In this document: positions 9,713-18,125 of the stretch, piece after piece
How the letters are laid out: the number at the start of each line of letters is the position of its first letter
Position numbering within the stretch: position 1 is the first letter of the stretch
DNA from: an uncultured Aquimarina sp.
GTDB taxonomy: Bacteria > Bacteroidota > Bacteroidia > Flavobacteriales > Flavobacteriaceae
DNA length: 64,000 nucleotides
Direction: 5' to 3'
Assembly: GCA_947489685.1 (NCBI GenBank)
Contig: CANLEM010000001.1
Coordinates: 558,001 to 622,000, forward strand
Translations under genes and position numbers: made by a program
The notes under the pieces: model-generated
What the model saw: only the letters and a program-made list of their open reading frames with translations
What the model was told of the DNA's origin: nothing
The model's database searches: none

Positions 9713-10411
9713 CTAATTCTTTAAAAAAAAATCTTGTTTGGGGACAATCTCTTTAATCTCTTTAAGTTTCATAAAACCATCTTTTTCGAAAACCCCATAG
9801 ACAATTATATGGTCTTTATTGATTTCCTTAATAGGAATCATATAATTTTTAACCTTTTTGCTAGAAGAATAATAGACTATAAAATACGTATGGTCAATCT
9901 TTTCTATTCTAAAGCGATCACATCTATCTATACCAATAATTTTTTCTGTGTATTCAGAACACATTGTTCCTTTAAATTTTATAAAATCCTTTTGCTGAAT
10001 AAATGATTTTGAAAAAAAATGTTCGTACTGCTTATTTCTAACTTCTTCAATAGTAAAGTTCATTATAGTAGGAAAAAGTTTTACATAGTCAAAATATTGC
10101 TCTTTTCCATTTTTACTTTTTTGATAAAGCCTTATTGTATAATTATTGATAAATTCAAATTCAGAATTAGTTTGGTTTTCCTTCCCTAATCTCAGTATTT
10201 TCTTTTTATAATCAACAATAACGGGTTCGTCGTATTCAACTTTGTTAAAACTATAAGTGATTAATTTATTCTCTTTTATCTCAATTACAGGACAATCAGG
10301 AGATAAATAAGTGTTTAAAGGAATTATCATTGCCCATTTACCTTTAATTTTTTGACCAATTGCAGTATTTATTGAGAATAATAAAATAGTAACTATTATT
10401 TTAATTTTCAT
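9713..10411 (-). CDS. Secreted protein of unknown function, probably frameshifted near its C-terminus
   Basis: The 232-residue protein starts with a signal peptide (MKIKIIVTILLFSINTAIGQ). No family is recognised. It overlaps the stop of the preceding 217-residue gene as ATGA, so the two are coupled. The current stop follows a run of nine A (plus strand, 9723-9731). Adding one base there would let the frame continue for about 75 codons to a stop at 9495-9497, through a stretch with normal protein composition (LATVNAKATVYFIATS). The gene is therefore either recently broken, phase-variable at the homopolymer, or affected by a sequencing error. It belongs to the apparently inserted segment. Confidence 0.7.
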   Translation of the reverse strand: MKIKIIVTILLFSINTAIGQKIKGKWAMIIPLNTYLSPDCPVIEIKENKLITYSFNKVEYDEPVIVDYKKKILRLGKENQTNSEFEFINNYTIRLYQKSKNGKEQYFDYVKLFPTIMNFTIEEVRNKQYEHFFSKSFIQQKDFIKFKGTMCSEYTEKIIGIDRCDRFRIEKIDHTYFIVYYSSSKKVKNYMIPIKEINKDHIIVYGVFEKDGFMKLKEIKEIVPKQDFFLKN

Positions 10412-11061
10412 AATTTATTGGCAAAAAATTCTTCAGCTATGATGTAGGGTTGTTTTAAGTTGAAATCGTAAGGAGATAGCGTCTCATTTCCAAACATCAA
10501 TACTTTTAGATTATTGAATTTATATGTATCAGATTCTTCAATTTTATGAGTCAAAAAATTTATGTCATGTATTTCACATATTTTTTGAATACTTTCTTTT
10601 AGATTTTCAGGGATTATCAAATGCATTTTACCATTGTTTTTATAGGCGTACTCAGTGGCAAAAAAATGTTCCGTTGCCTGTATCCAATTACCAGTAATCT
10701 TTATATATGTTTGATATATTTGTCCTAAAAACTTATCTATATCCTTTGGGTAACCAATTAATTCGCAATGTGCAACATTACTTTTGTAATTCCACAATAA
10801 AGGATGTTCATCCAGTAATCGTACTTTTATATATGGTAAATAAACACTTTGAAACATATTATGAAAATAATGACATCGATGTGCTGTTAGAGTCCACATC
10901 TGCATATCCTCCTTACCCATACGTCCATCATATTCTATTATAAAATCGAAGGTTACGGTATTATAAGAGTTTGTTTTTCCTTCGATATTTGTCAATTGAA
11001 AATTTGCGTCTTGGTAAAAACGTTTTTCATTTGTTAATTCTATAAAATTGGTTATACTCAT
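10408..11061 (-). CDS. Protein of unknown function (217 aa)
   Basis: No family is recognised. The protein has no signal peptide or membrane segment, so it is probably cytoplasmic, and it is rich in aromatic residues and His (WTLTAHRCHYFHNMF). It sits between a large secreted lipoprotein gene (57 bp upstream) and a secreted 232-residue protein that it overlaps by ATGA. A cytoplasmic small protein coupled to exported ones would fit an immunity or accessory role, but this is layout only. A long hairpin precedes the start codon. Confidence 0.75.
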   Translation of the reverse strand: MSITNFIELTNEKRFYQDANFQLTNIEGKTNSYNTVTFDFIIEYDGRMGKEDMQMWTLTAHRCHYFHNMFQSVYLPYIKVRLLDEHPLLWNYKSNVAHCELIGYPKDIDKFLGQIYQTYIKITGNWIQATEHFFATEYAYKNNGKMHLIIPENLKESIQKICEIHDINFLTHKIEESDTYKFNNLKVLMFGNETLSPYDFNLKQPYIIAEEFFANKL

Positions 11062-11078
11062 ATGTTATATTTGATTTT

Positions 11079-11108
11079 ATAAGGAGGGAGAATTTTTTCC
11101 CTCCTTAT
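11079..11108 (-). other. Intercistronic hairpin with 11-bp perfect stem
   Basis: ATAAGGAGGGA / TCCCTCCTTAT pair across an 8-base loop between the 493-residue lipoprotein gene and the 217-residue gene. On the transcribed minus strand it is followed by AAAATC, not a T-tract, so it is not a normal terminator. Its arms contain a Shine-Dalgarno-like GGAGGG. A role in mRNA stability or partial attenuation is possible. Confidence 0.55.
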
Positions 11109-11118
11109 AGTTGTAAAT

Positions 11119-12600
11119 TTAGTCACAATTTCCGGTTCCTAAGAAATTAGTTTTATAAATTCCTATAGGCCCTAAAATAGTATTAGGACGTATGGTTACT
11201 CTTCCTCCAGGAATATAATCTGGATAAGTTTCTTTTAACTTATCTTCGAAAAAGATTCTAGCATTGGTTTCATTAGCATTAGGGTCGTTCTTATATCTTT
11301 CCCAAGTTTGATCCATTGCTTCTTTTAGTGCTAGAGCGGAAGCTTCTGCTAAAGCACCATTAGTATATACATTTCCAAATCTATCAACCAAAGGCGCGTT
11401 AAATTCCATTGGTTCAGGATAAAATAAAAATACTGGTTGCGAATTTGAGTTTGTAAGAGCCAATATTCTTATTCCAGATACATAGGCATTTTGAAATGGC
11501 GATGCAACGGTAGGCCTTGTGAACGTAAAACTTTCACAACTAGGTGGCTTAACAGTGTCAACATCACTGTCAATTAAATCATCAACAATTTCTTTTGTTG
11601 AATCTTTAGATTCTTGAGACCAGTTATTTGTAAAATTAAAACTAGCGAGAATAGGAGCAAAGTTAATATTATTTTCTTCTAAAAACCAATCGAACTGTGG
11701 GGATGAAAAATGTACTCTTTGGTGTAAGTTATTCAGCGTTAGTTCCTCGGCCGTTGCAAATATTGTTGTTATCGTACTATCATTTCCCGGATCAAAAGGG
11801 TTAGAACTGGGTGCTGCTGACCCTCCTCCTGCACTAATATCTTGATTATCATACGTATATCCGGTGGTTAACGGACCATCTCCATTGTTAGAATCATTAC
11901 AGACTCTTATCGTAGTGGTGTCCCATCCCGATCTTGGAGTACAATCGCAACTATCCCACGGTGAGTGCCCCACGCAACTACAATATCTAGGTGTAGAAAC
12001 AGATATCGTACTACAACCACTACTTTTTATCGATATATCTTTATTTTTAGTAGTAGGAATAGTACCTTCTGATGAGGACAATATTGTCCCTTCGCTAGAA
12101 AACTCTACGAGGGTATACTTTAAATCTTCAGTTAGGGATGCGCTACTCATATATGTTTGAAAATTTTCTTGAGTAAAATGATAGGTATATAGGCGCGTTT
12201 TAGTTTCGCCATCCTTTTGCCCAATAACCAAGTTATCTATATCATACAAAGATTCTTTTTTCCTTCTTACTGATAAAGTATAAGACGTATAATTATTTTT
12301 AATGATTTTTACTGCTTCTGTAGATTTAATTATAAATCCCAATTCATTGTTATTCTTGGAACCAGAGGATTCTGATGAGATGTCAAAATAACTGCTTAAG
12401 CCACGTTTAATAATTAAGTCTTGAAATAGCTTATCTCTTTGTATTTCTTCATAATTAATAGTAGTTATTTTTTGTGTTTCTTCTAATACGTTATTGGTTT
12501 CCGGCGTCAAAACTATATCGTCATTATCACATCCGATAGGTAATATCACAAGAAATAAGAAGGGTATCACTAAGATGTACCGTTTAAATTGATTTATCAT
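11119..12600 (-). CDS. Large surface or periplasmic lipoprotein of unknown function
   Basis: The 493-residue protein has a lipoprotein signal ending LPIGC with Cys24 as the likely lipidated residue, followed by DNDD. A central Cys/Ser-rich block (about 195-235, with CSCVGHSPWDSCDC) and a Gly/Ser-rich low-complexity stretch (about 250-270) separate an N-terminal domain from a C-terminal domain containing DRFGNVYTNGALAEASALAL. No family is recognised. It is the first gene of a three-gene minus-strand operon within the apparently inserted segment. A role as exported effector with the 217-residue protein as partner is speculative. Confidence 0.75.
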   Translation of the reverse strand: MINQFKRYILVIPFLFLVILPIGCDNDDIVLTPETNNVLEETQKITTINYEEIQRDKLFQDLIIKRGLSSYFDISSESSGSKNNNELGFIIKSTEAVKIIKNNYTSYTLSVRRKKESLYDIDNLVIGQKDGETKTRLYTYHFTQENFQTYMSSASLTEDLKYTLVEFSSEGTILSSSEGTIPTTKNKDISIKSSGCSTISVSTPRYCSCVGHSPWDSCDCTPRSGWDTTTIRVCNDSNNGDGPLTTGYTYDNQDISAGGGSAAPSSNPFDPGNDSTITTIFATAEELTLNNLHQRVHFSSPQFDWFLEENNINFAPILASFNFTNNWSQESKDSTKEIVDDLIDSDVDTVKPPSCESFTFTRPTVASPFQNAYVSGIRILALTNSNSQPVFLFYPEPMEFNAPLVDRFGNVYTNGALAEASALALKEAMDQTWERYKNDPNANETNARIFFEDKLKETYPDYIPGGRVTIRPNTILGPIGIYKTNFLGTGNCD

Positions 12601-12737
12601 GTGTTTTAATATTTAATTATATGACCTACTCTTTTGATAAAGGCTTTTCGGTTTCCGCCTTACGTTGCGCAACGGTTTGTTTTATATTAGTTTATGATTG
12701 ATGGTTTTAAAGAGTTATTATACATGTATTTGTCATA

Positions 12738-12768
12738 AACAATGAGAATGTTACTCATTGTTAGAGTT
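12738..12768 (+). other. Hairpin AACAATGAG / CTCATTGTT
   Basis: A 9-bp perfect stem (12738-12746 with 12754-12762) with a 7-base loop, followed on the plus strand by AGAGTTTTT. The T-tract is weak and no plus-strand gene precedes it, so terminator function is doubtful. Confidence 0.4.
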
Positions 12769-12804
12769 TTTCTGAAAAAACCATGATTCAATAGTACAGC
12801 CTGA

Positions 12805-12825
12805 GAGTTTCATTTTTTGAAACTC
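12805..12825. repeat. GTTTCATTTTTTGAAAC hairpin repeat, copy 1
   Basis: GAGTTTC / GAAACTC pair around ATTTTTT. The core GAGTTTCATTTTTTGAAACT is identical over 20 bases at 20659-20678, in another intergenic region upstream of a minus-strand gene. Nothing else nearby is shared, which suggests a small dispersed hairpin element. Confidence 0.55.
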
Positions 12826-12950
12826 AAGGTGTTGATTTTGTTATTGTTATGTTAAAAAAGTGTGTTTGAGTTTTTGTGACTTAGAGACTGTCAAAAAAAA
12901 GGGGAGGGTTTAAATACTAATGTAAAGGTATAAATCAAAACAGTGACGAA

Positions 12951-13607
12951 TCACTCTAAAGAAACATCTCGTTTTATGATGTATTTCTTTCTAAGCGCCT
13001 TGATCATTGGTGCGAAAAAAGTAATTAAAGAAAAAATTATTCCAATAATAGCGATATAATATCTTTTGTCACTTTCTGATTTAATACGCCGATTTTCAAT
13101 ATTTAGCCTATTTACCGTTTCGGATAAGAAATTTAAATTTTGATTAAACAGACTTATGTCGGTATTTACCATAGAATAATATAGGTTTTTAAAAGTCTTT
13201 GATTGCTCTGGTGTTAGACTAGAATATGGTTCTTCTTTGTTGTAATCATATATTAGAGAGTTGATAATATTGAAATTGTTACTTAAAGTATCTAGTTTTA
13301 TATTTTTTAGAAAGACATAATCTTCTAAGATTTCAACCAAATTCAAAACCTTATTATTTCTTCGATTAAATGAATTTAAAGATAAATTTAATCTTTGCTT
13401 TTTTTCGATAAAACCAAGATCGCTCGAAAGTGTTGTTTCAATTTTTTTAAATATTAAATTATACTCTACTTTGTTACTCAATAGATTTGATTTTGCTTCA
13501 TTCCTAACTAAGTATATAAGAATTACAATAAGCAATGCAGATGTAGTAATTGAAATGATTTTGCTAATGATTTCTGCGGAAAACTTGGTGTTATTTTTTG
13601 GTTTCAT
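12951..13607 (-). CDS. Membrane protein of unknown function with two transmembrane segments
   Basis: The 218-residue protein has an N-terminal membrane helix (about 15-35, IISITTSALLIVILIYLV) and a second near the C-terminus (about 185-205, YYIAIIGIIFSLITFFAPMI). Between them is a long Leu/Asn/Lys-rich, probably helical, extracytoplasmic region, and a short basic tail follows. No family is recognised; this topology occurs in sensor-like and structural proteins. It is the last gene before the right-hand 17-bp repeat and is transcribed opposite to the flanking peptidase/transporter and thioredoxin genes, as are all genes of this segment. Confidence 0.65.
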   Translation of the reverse strand: MKPKNNTKFSAEIISKIISITTSALLIVILIYLVRNEAKSNLLSNKVEYNLIFKKIETTLSSDLGFIEKKQRLNLSLNSFNRRNNKVLNLVEILEDYVFLKNIKLDTLSNNFNIINSLIYDYNKEEPYSSLTPEQSKTFKNLYYSMVNTDISLFNQNLNFLSETVNRLNIENRRIKSESDKRYYIAIIGIIFSLITFFAPMIKALRKKYIIKRDVSLE

Positions 13608-14128
13608 ATGTTAGATTAGAGTATTGATTAAGGTTGTTATTCTTTAGGGCTAATAAGTATTAGACAATATTCATAAGAATAGTGTAATTAAAAAATTAAT
13701 CTTCAAGTCTATAGATTTTTGGTGTGTCATTAATAAAAAAATCATTCATACTAGTGTAAATATGTTTTCAATGTTTAATATACGTGTGTGTTGCATTAGT
13801 GGAAAAGGTTACCTTGTTTTTCAATTTCTCATTAGCATTGATTGTAAATTTCCCGAATTGTAAACACTACACCTTAACCAAGATTAAAATATATGTTCTA
13901 CATACAATAGTAGATCGTTTGAATTTGTGTGTTAATTGTACAGATAAAGTTGTTGCTGATATAAGTAATGAATTGTCGATGTATGGTAACTATTTCGTAA
14001 TTCGATAAATAGTAACTATATTTCACCCTTAATTATAGACAAACAAAGAATGTTTAATCTATGTTTAATATGAAAACATCAAAATTTGCAATGAATATAA
14101 ATTTAAAAGAACTTGTAGATTTTGTAAT
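13608..14128 (+). other. AT-rich gene-free stretch at the right end of the inserted segment
   Basis: About 520 bp with no supportable gene. A 74-codon plus-strand frame at 13784-14008 has biased composition, no recognisable domain and no neighbour it would belong with. No inverted terminal repeats or tRNA remnants were seen next to the 17-bp repeat. Confidence 0.5.
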
Positions 14129-14145
14129 TCGTTTCCCAAAGACGA
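14129..14145 (+). repeat. Right copy of 17-bp direct repeat with right arm of a split terminator
   Basis: TCGTTTCCCAAAGACGA, identical to 9465-9481. It is followed by GTGAAGTT and TTTT, the right arm and T-tract that match the left arm stranded at 9457. The thioredoxin-like gene starts 58 bp further on, which puts that gene directly behind the peptidase-transporter operon in the inferred ancestral order. Confidence 0.85.
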
Positions 14146-14203
14146 GTGAAGTTTTTTAAATAAGGAACAGTTTTTGTTTCCGACAAATAAAAAAACGAAT
14201 ACA

Positions 14204-14743
14204 ATGAAAAACCTACTTTCTATTTTTGCATTGATGATGTGCCTTTCTACCCAGGCTCAAGAAATCAAGTGGATGTCATTTAATGAAGCCTTAGAGGCCC
14301 AAAAAACGACGCCAAAGAAAATCTTTATGGATGTCTATACAGATTGGTGTGGCCCATGTAAACTTTTGGATAAGAAAACGTTTCACAACAAAGATGTAGT
14401 TGAGTATGTGAATGAAAATTTTTATGCCGTAAAATTTAATGCCGAAGGTACAGAAGAGGTTCATTACAATGATTTTACCTATACCAATCCTAATTATAAA
14501 CCAGGAAGAAAAGGTAGAAATAGTCAGCACTTTTTTGCGAATGCACTAAAAATTTCTGGATATCCTAGTATTGTTTTCTTTGATGAAAAAGGAAACCTGA
14601 TAGCCCCCGTGATGGGGTTTAAGACACCTCAACAATTAGAACTTTACCTAAAGATGATACACCAAGATGATTACAAAAGACTAACCAGTGCAGATGCATG
14701 GAAAAAGTATGAGAAATCATTTGTTGGTACTTTTACGAACTAG
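14204..14743 (+). CDS. Secreted thioredoxin-fold protein
   Basis: With the ATG at 14204 the protein has 179 residues and a clean signal peptide (MKNLLSIFALMMCLSTQAQ); a TTG 30 bp upstream only adds polar residues. The thioredoxin active site is DWCGPC (Cys49, Cys52) after FMDVYT, and the cis-Pro region is SGYPSIVFF. The DVYTDWCGPCK style and length match the Bacteroidota thioredoxin family related to DUF255 and DsbD-gamma, which acts in periplasmic thiol-disulfide exchange. It probably stood next to the POT genes before the 9482-14128 segment arrived. Confidence 0.88.
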   Translation: MKNLLSIFALMMCLSTQAQEIKWMSFNEALEAQKTTPKKIFMDVYTDWCGPCKLLDKKTFHNKDVVEYVNENFYAVKFNAEGTEEVHYNDFTYTNPNYKPGRKGRNSQHFFANALKISGYPSIVFFDEKGNLIAPVMGFKTPQQLELYLKMIHQDDYKRLTSADAWKKYEKSFVGTFTN

Positions 14744-14823
14744 CAAAAGATCATTATACGATGCCGGATTACCTGGTAATTCAAAGGTTTTATAATTTTT
14801 GATTTTATAGTGTATATAATAAA

Positions 14824-15702
14824 ATGAGATTCGTACCCACACTACTTATATTTAGTTTCGTTTTAGTCCTTATGGGATGTGGTAAGAGCGAGAAAAATAC
14901 TCGTAATTTATATCAGTCAAAGAATAGTTCTATTGTAACCAAAGAATCTTTGCCAACTACCCTATATTTCTCGGCATTCGAGGTGTATCTTAATAATTGG
15001 AAGAATGGTTGGAAAATAGCCAATCATGGGCAAGTATGTAAATCATCTAATATCGAGGATCAATTTATTGTTGGAGTAGGTTCAACAATGATATGTACAA
15101 TGACTCTTAGTATTGAAGGAAAGGTTGAAGAGGTTGATTATGCTTCCTTTGGTATTGCCAAACGCGAAGTGATTTGGAACAAAAATTTGGACTTATTCTT
15201 TGAAACTACCGGGGAGAACAAAGTAAAAATAGAATTTAGAAATCTTTTGCCTAAATACGAAAAGTGGATTTCGCAAAACCTATCGTTATTACCACCAATG
15301 GAGGATGTAGCGCTAGAAGAAATAAAACTTACAAGACTACCTATTGTCGCACCTAATAAAAGGCAAGGTATTGAAGTACTTATAGATTTTGAACATCAAG
15401 ACGATACTTCTTTTGATTTTAATTTACTAGTTAGAAATAGTACCTCTCGACTTGGTGCCGAATGTGTGATCGCTAAAAATATTAAAGGAAAACTAACTAG
15501 TTCTCTAGGTTCAAATATTGAACAATTAAGAATCGACGATACTATCTCTGTTTCGGTTAGTAATCAAAATAAATCATGGAATATACTTCGAAAAGAAGGG
15601 ATGCTCCTTGTACAGGAAATTAAAGAGGACAAAGTTGTTTCGAATCTAGAGATTCCTATTTCCGAAGACTTTGATTGGAACTTCATTATAAAAGAATATT
15701 AA
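14824..15702 (+). CDS. Lipoprotein of unknown function
   Basis: A 292-residue protein with a lipoprotein signal, lipobox LMGC (Cys19) followed by GKSEKN. The rest is soluble and probably beta-rich, without recognisable catalytic motifs. No family is recognised. It lies 80 bp after the thioredoxin-like gene on the same strand; the intervening DNA holds no clear terminator, so co-transcription is possible. The gene is well formed and in the codon style of its neighbours. Confidence 0.75.
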   Translation: MRFVPTLLIFSFVLVLMGCGKSEKNTRNLYQSKNSSIVTKESLPTTLYFSAFEVYLNNWKNGWKIANHGQVCKSSNIEDQFIVGVGSTMICTMTLSIEGKVEEVDYASFGIAKREVIWNKNLDLFFETTGENKVKIEFRNLLPKYEKWISQNLSLLPPMEDVALEEIKLTRLPIVAPNKRQGIEVLIDFEHQDDTSFDFNLLVRNSTSRLGAECVIAKNIKGKLTSSLGSNIEQLRIDDTISVSVSNQNKSWNILRKEGMLLVQEIKEDKVVSNLEIPISEDFDWNFIIKEY

Positions 15703-15918
15703 CTGTCCTAAGTTCGCACAGATTATTTGTGTAAAATACCATTTTAAATTAGGTTTAAATTGATACGTACAATTAATTGATATTGTATGCGTTACTGTAT
15801 ACGTATAATATATAAAACATACCCCAATAGCTTCAAAAATGAAAATTTATGCATTTAATCGGATTTTTATTTGATTTTGTCGATTATATTTTCTTTTTTT
15901 GAGCTTTAAACCTACTTA

Positions 15919-17199
15919 ATGAAAAAATTATTAGCTATAGCTGTCCCCTCTATGCTTTTGATTGCCTTGTTCATGTCTTTTATGAGCACAAAGCAATCCA
16001 AATTACCAGAACAAGCACAGGCTGTTCTATTACCAGAACCTTTACATGAGGAAACACGTATGTCGGATTCTTTTAAACGACGTTTGGTAGATTCTATTCA
16101 GGCTTATTTTAATGATGCGCTCGATAAAAAACAAATAGTTGGAGCTGCCGTATCGATAGTAAAATGTGATTCGATTATATATACTGGTGGTTTCGGAAAT
16201 AAAAATGTTTCACTAATCGATCAGGTAGATTCTGAAACTATATTTAGAATAGGATCAGTTTCTAAAGGATTTGCAGGAATTTTGGCAGGAATACATGTAC
16301 AAGAAGGATTAGTAAATTGGGAGGATAAAGTAATAGATCATATTCCAAACTTTAGACTGGCTAGTATGGCTGTTGCCAAAAAAGTAACATTATCTCATGT
16401 ATTATCGCATACTTCAGGATTACCATATCATAGTTATACCAATCTTGTAGAAGCGGGAGTTCCACTTGAAACTATTGCAGGTCGGTTTAATGAAGTACTT
16501 CCTCTTCAAGAACCAGGGAGTGTATATAATTATCAAAATGCAATCTTTGCGTTGAGTGGAGAAATCATTGAGCGAGTAACAGGTAAACCCTTAAAAGAGG
16601 TAATACAAAATAAGATTTTTGATCCCTTACAAATGACAACAGCTTCGGCAAGTTATGAAGCTTTGCAAGAGGCTACTAATGTAGCACTGCCACATCAGCG
16701 TATACGAAGAGGATGGCGATCGATGAAACTCAATAAAAAATATTACAGTGCCGTTGCAGCGGGAGGTATTAATGCCAGCGTTACCGATATGGGTAAATGG
16801 ATGAAATTTTTACTCGGTAATAATCCCGATGTGTTAATGCCCAAAGTTATGGATGAAGTATTTAGTCCTATTGTACAAGTGGGTGGAAGAAGAAATTATT
16901 ATCAAAAATGGCCAGGATATTCAAGCTCTCATTATGGATTGGGATGGCGTGTTCATTCTTTCATGAACACCGAAACTCAAACATTGCAAAAGGTAATTCA
17001 TCATGGTGGAAGTGTTAACAATTTTAGAAGTGAAATAGCGATCTATCCCAATGATGATTTGGGGATCTGCGTACTTTTTAACAGTCCAACCAAGATGGCA
17101 AAAGATTGTGTTCCTAAGATTCGTGAAATTATACAAGAAATAATTAACTCTCCTGAAGAAGAAGATGTGTTTTTAAAAGAGGCACTGGTAATGTTGTAA
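15919..17199 (+). CDS. Serine hydrolase of the class C beta-lactamase / PBP-like family
   Basis: A 426-residue exported protein with an N-terminal hydrophobic anchor (about 4-22). The beta-lactamase-like fold is marked by SVSK (Ser113, Lys116), YQN (Tyr205, Asn207) and HHGG in the place of the KTG triad. These are typical of the large Beta-lactamase (PF00144) family, whose members include esterases, D-aminopeptidases and PBP-like enzymes; true beta-lactam hydrolysis should not be assumed. It stands alone between a lipoprotein gene and a bidirectional terminator. Confidence 0.88.
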   Translation: MKKLLAIAVPSMLLIALFMSFMSTKQSKLPEQAQAVLLPEPLHEETRMSDSFKRRLVDSIQAYFNDALDKKQIVGAAVSIVKCDSIIYTGGFGNKNVSLIDQVDSETIFRIGSVSKGFAGILAGIHVQEGLVNWEDKVIDHIPNFRLASMAVAKKVTLSHVLSHTSGLPYHSYTNLVEAGVPLETIAGRFNEVLPLQEPGSVYNYQNAIFALSGEIIERVTGKPLKEVIQNKIFDPLQMTTASASYEALQEATNVALPHQRIRRGWRSMKLNKKYYSAVAAGGINASVTDMGKWMKFLLGNNPDVLMPKVMDEVFSPIVQVGGRRNYYQKWPGYSSSHYGLGWRVHSFMNTETQTLQKVIHHGGSVNNFRSEIAIYPNDDLGICVLFNSPTKMAKDCVPKIREIIQEIINSPEEEDVFLKEALVML

Positions 17200-17217
17200 T
17201 ATATTTCTAGAATGAAA

Positions 17218-17252
17218 AAACTCCCAAACCTGAGTCGGTTTGAGAGTTTTAA
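17218..17252. terminator. Bidirectional terminator between convergent genes
   Basis: AAACTCCCAAACC (17218-17230) pairs with GGTTTGAGAGTTT (17237-17249) with one mismatch and a 6-base loop. A run of A residues lies on the left and T residues on the right, so it can serve both the serine hydrolase and the convergent metallopeptidase. Confidence 0.85.
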
Positions 17253-17270
17253 AGAATTATGTTTCGTCAG

Positions 17271-18125
17271 TTAATACAATATGTTAAGAGCATCTTTATC
17301 CGAATTTGTAAATTCACCATCTTCACTGGTATTAAAACAAGCCAACATTATAGAATCTTCAAATGGAGACCATGGTGTTCCTGGAATCCAAATTGCAGCA
17401 GGACTTACAGAGGGTTCTGCAGGTAACGGCCCCGTATAATTACAGCTCCATCTGTTAAACCAATCTTGGTGTCTGAATCCAACAGAGTGTCCTATCTCAT
17501 GACCAATTACATGTTCGATCACGTTTTGACTGTAGGCAGGAACATCAAGTCCCGTGTTAATACGTACATATCTGTTAGGCCTACCATTAACGGTAGGAAA
17601 TCCGGCAGACCCTCCTGGACCACCAGCTACTCTATACACTACCATATCTGCTTGTGATTGATCGGTTCCAAAAGTAACTGTAAAATTAAGGGTATTAGGT
17701 AGCGCGTTATAGTTGGCTACCGCCCATAATAATCCAGTTCTCATTCTTGGAGTAAGTTCAAAACCGGCACCTGTCCATCCCAAAACACGAATGTTTCTAT
17801 ATGGTGGTGCTACAAGATAATCAGAACGGTACTGTTTATTGTCGCCGTCTAATGTTTCGATATTGGCATATTCACTTAGCTTATCTATTGCTATGCTAAT
17901 ATCCCCAGATACCAAATGTTTTTCTTTGGTACCATCAGGAAGAAAAACATTTTCAATAGTTACATTGTCAATATTTACCCCCATATCCGATAATTTGACC
18001 AGTTGCTCTTTTGTAGGTTCCAGGCTTACTTGCTCTGGTAGTTCGTTGGTAGATTCTTCTTTTTCACAAGATGTAAAACATCCTGCAATGATTGCAAATA
18101 GAGCTAATAATTTAACTGCTTTCAT
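17271..18125 (-). CDS. Lipoprotein zinc metallopeptidase of the M57 (HEIGH) type
   Basis: A 284-residue lipoprotein (possible lipidated Cys16 in IAGC or Cys20 in FTSC). The extended zinc-binding motif HEIGHSVGFRH spans 209-219, giving three histidine ligands and the catalytic Glu210, as in peptidase family M57 (the dual-action HEIGH metallopeptidases). The region ahead of it (RNIRVLGWTGAGFELTPRMRTGLLWAVANYNAL) fits the N-terminal part of the peptidase domain. It is likely tethered to the outer or inner membrane and acts in the periplasm or at the surface; substrates are unknown. Confidence 0.88.
   Translation of the reverse strand: MKAVKLLALFAIIAGCFTSCEKEESTNELPEQVSLEPTKEQLVKLSDMGVNIDNVTIENVFLPDGTKEKHLVSGDISIAIDKLSEYANIETLDGDNKQYRSDYLVAPPYRNIRVLGWTGAGFELTPRMRTGLLWAVANYNALPNTLNFTVTFGTDQSQADMVVYRVAGGPGGSAGFPTVNGRPNRYVRINTGLDVPAYSQNVIEHVIGHEIGHSVGFRHQDWFNRWSCNYTGPLPAEPSVSPAAIWIPGTPWSPFEDSIMLACFNTSEDGEFTNSDKDALNILY

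Larger units (their letters stand above)
12601..12950 (-). other. 350-bp intergenic region with hairpins
   Basis: No convincing gene. It contains the hairpin at 12738-12762, a GTTTCA/TGAAAC hairpin at 12805-12825 that recurs near 20659, and a 12-bp perfect palindrome CGTTGCGCAACG at 12663-12674. The promoter of the 493-residue lipoprotein gene should lie here, but no clear TAnnTTTG was found. Confidence 0.5.

Noticed and set aside
12663..12674. Perfect 12-bp palindrome CGTTGCGCAACG in the gap upstream of the 493-residue lipoprotein gene
   Set aside because: Seen only once, with no gene for a matching regulator nearby; it could be an operator but nothing supports a claim.
13784..14008. A 74-codon plus-strand frame in the gap before the right-hand 17-bp repeat
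   Set aside because: Composition is unlike neighbouring proteins, there is no recognisable domain or signal, and the surrounding region is AT-rich non-coding DNA.
9482..14128. An insertion sequence or integrative element with its own recombinase
   Set aside because: No transposase, integrase, relaxase or terminal inverted repeats are present between the 17-bp repeats; only the insertion scar is supported.
15919..17199. A beta-lactam resistance gene
   Set aside because: The SxxK/YxN/HxG set marks a broad family of esterases and peptidases; nothing shows beta-lactam hydrolysis.
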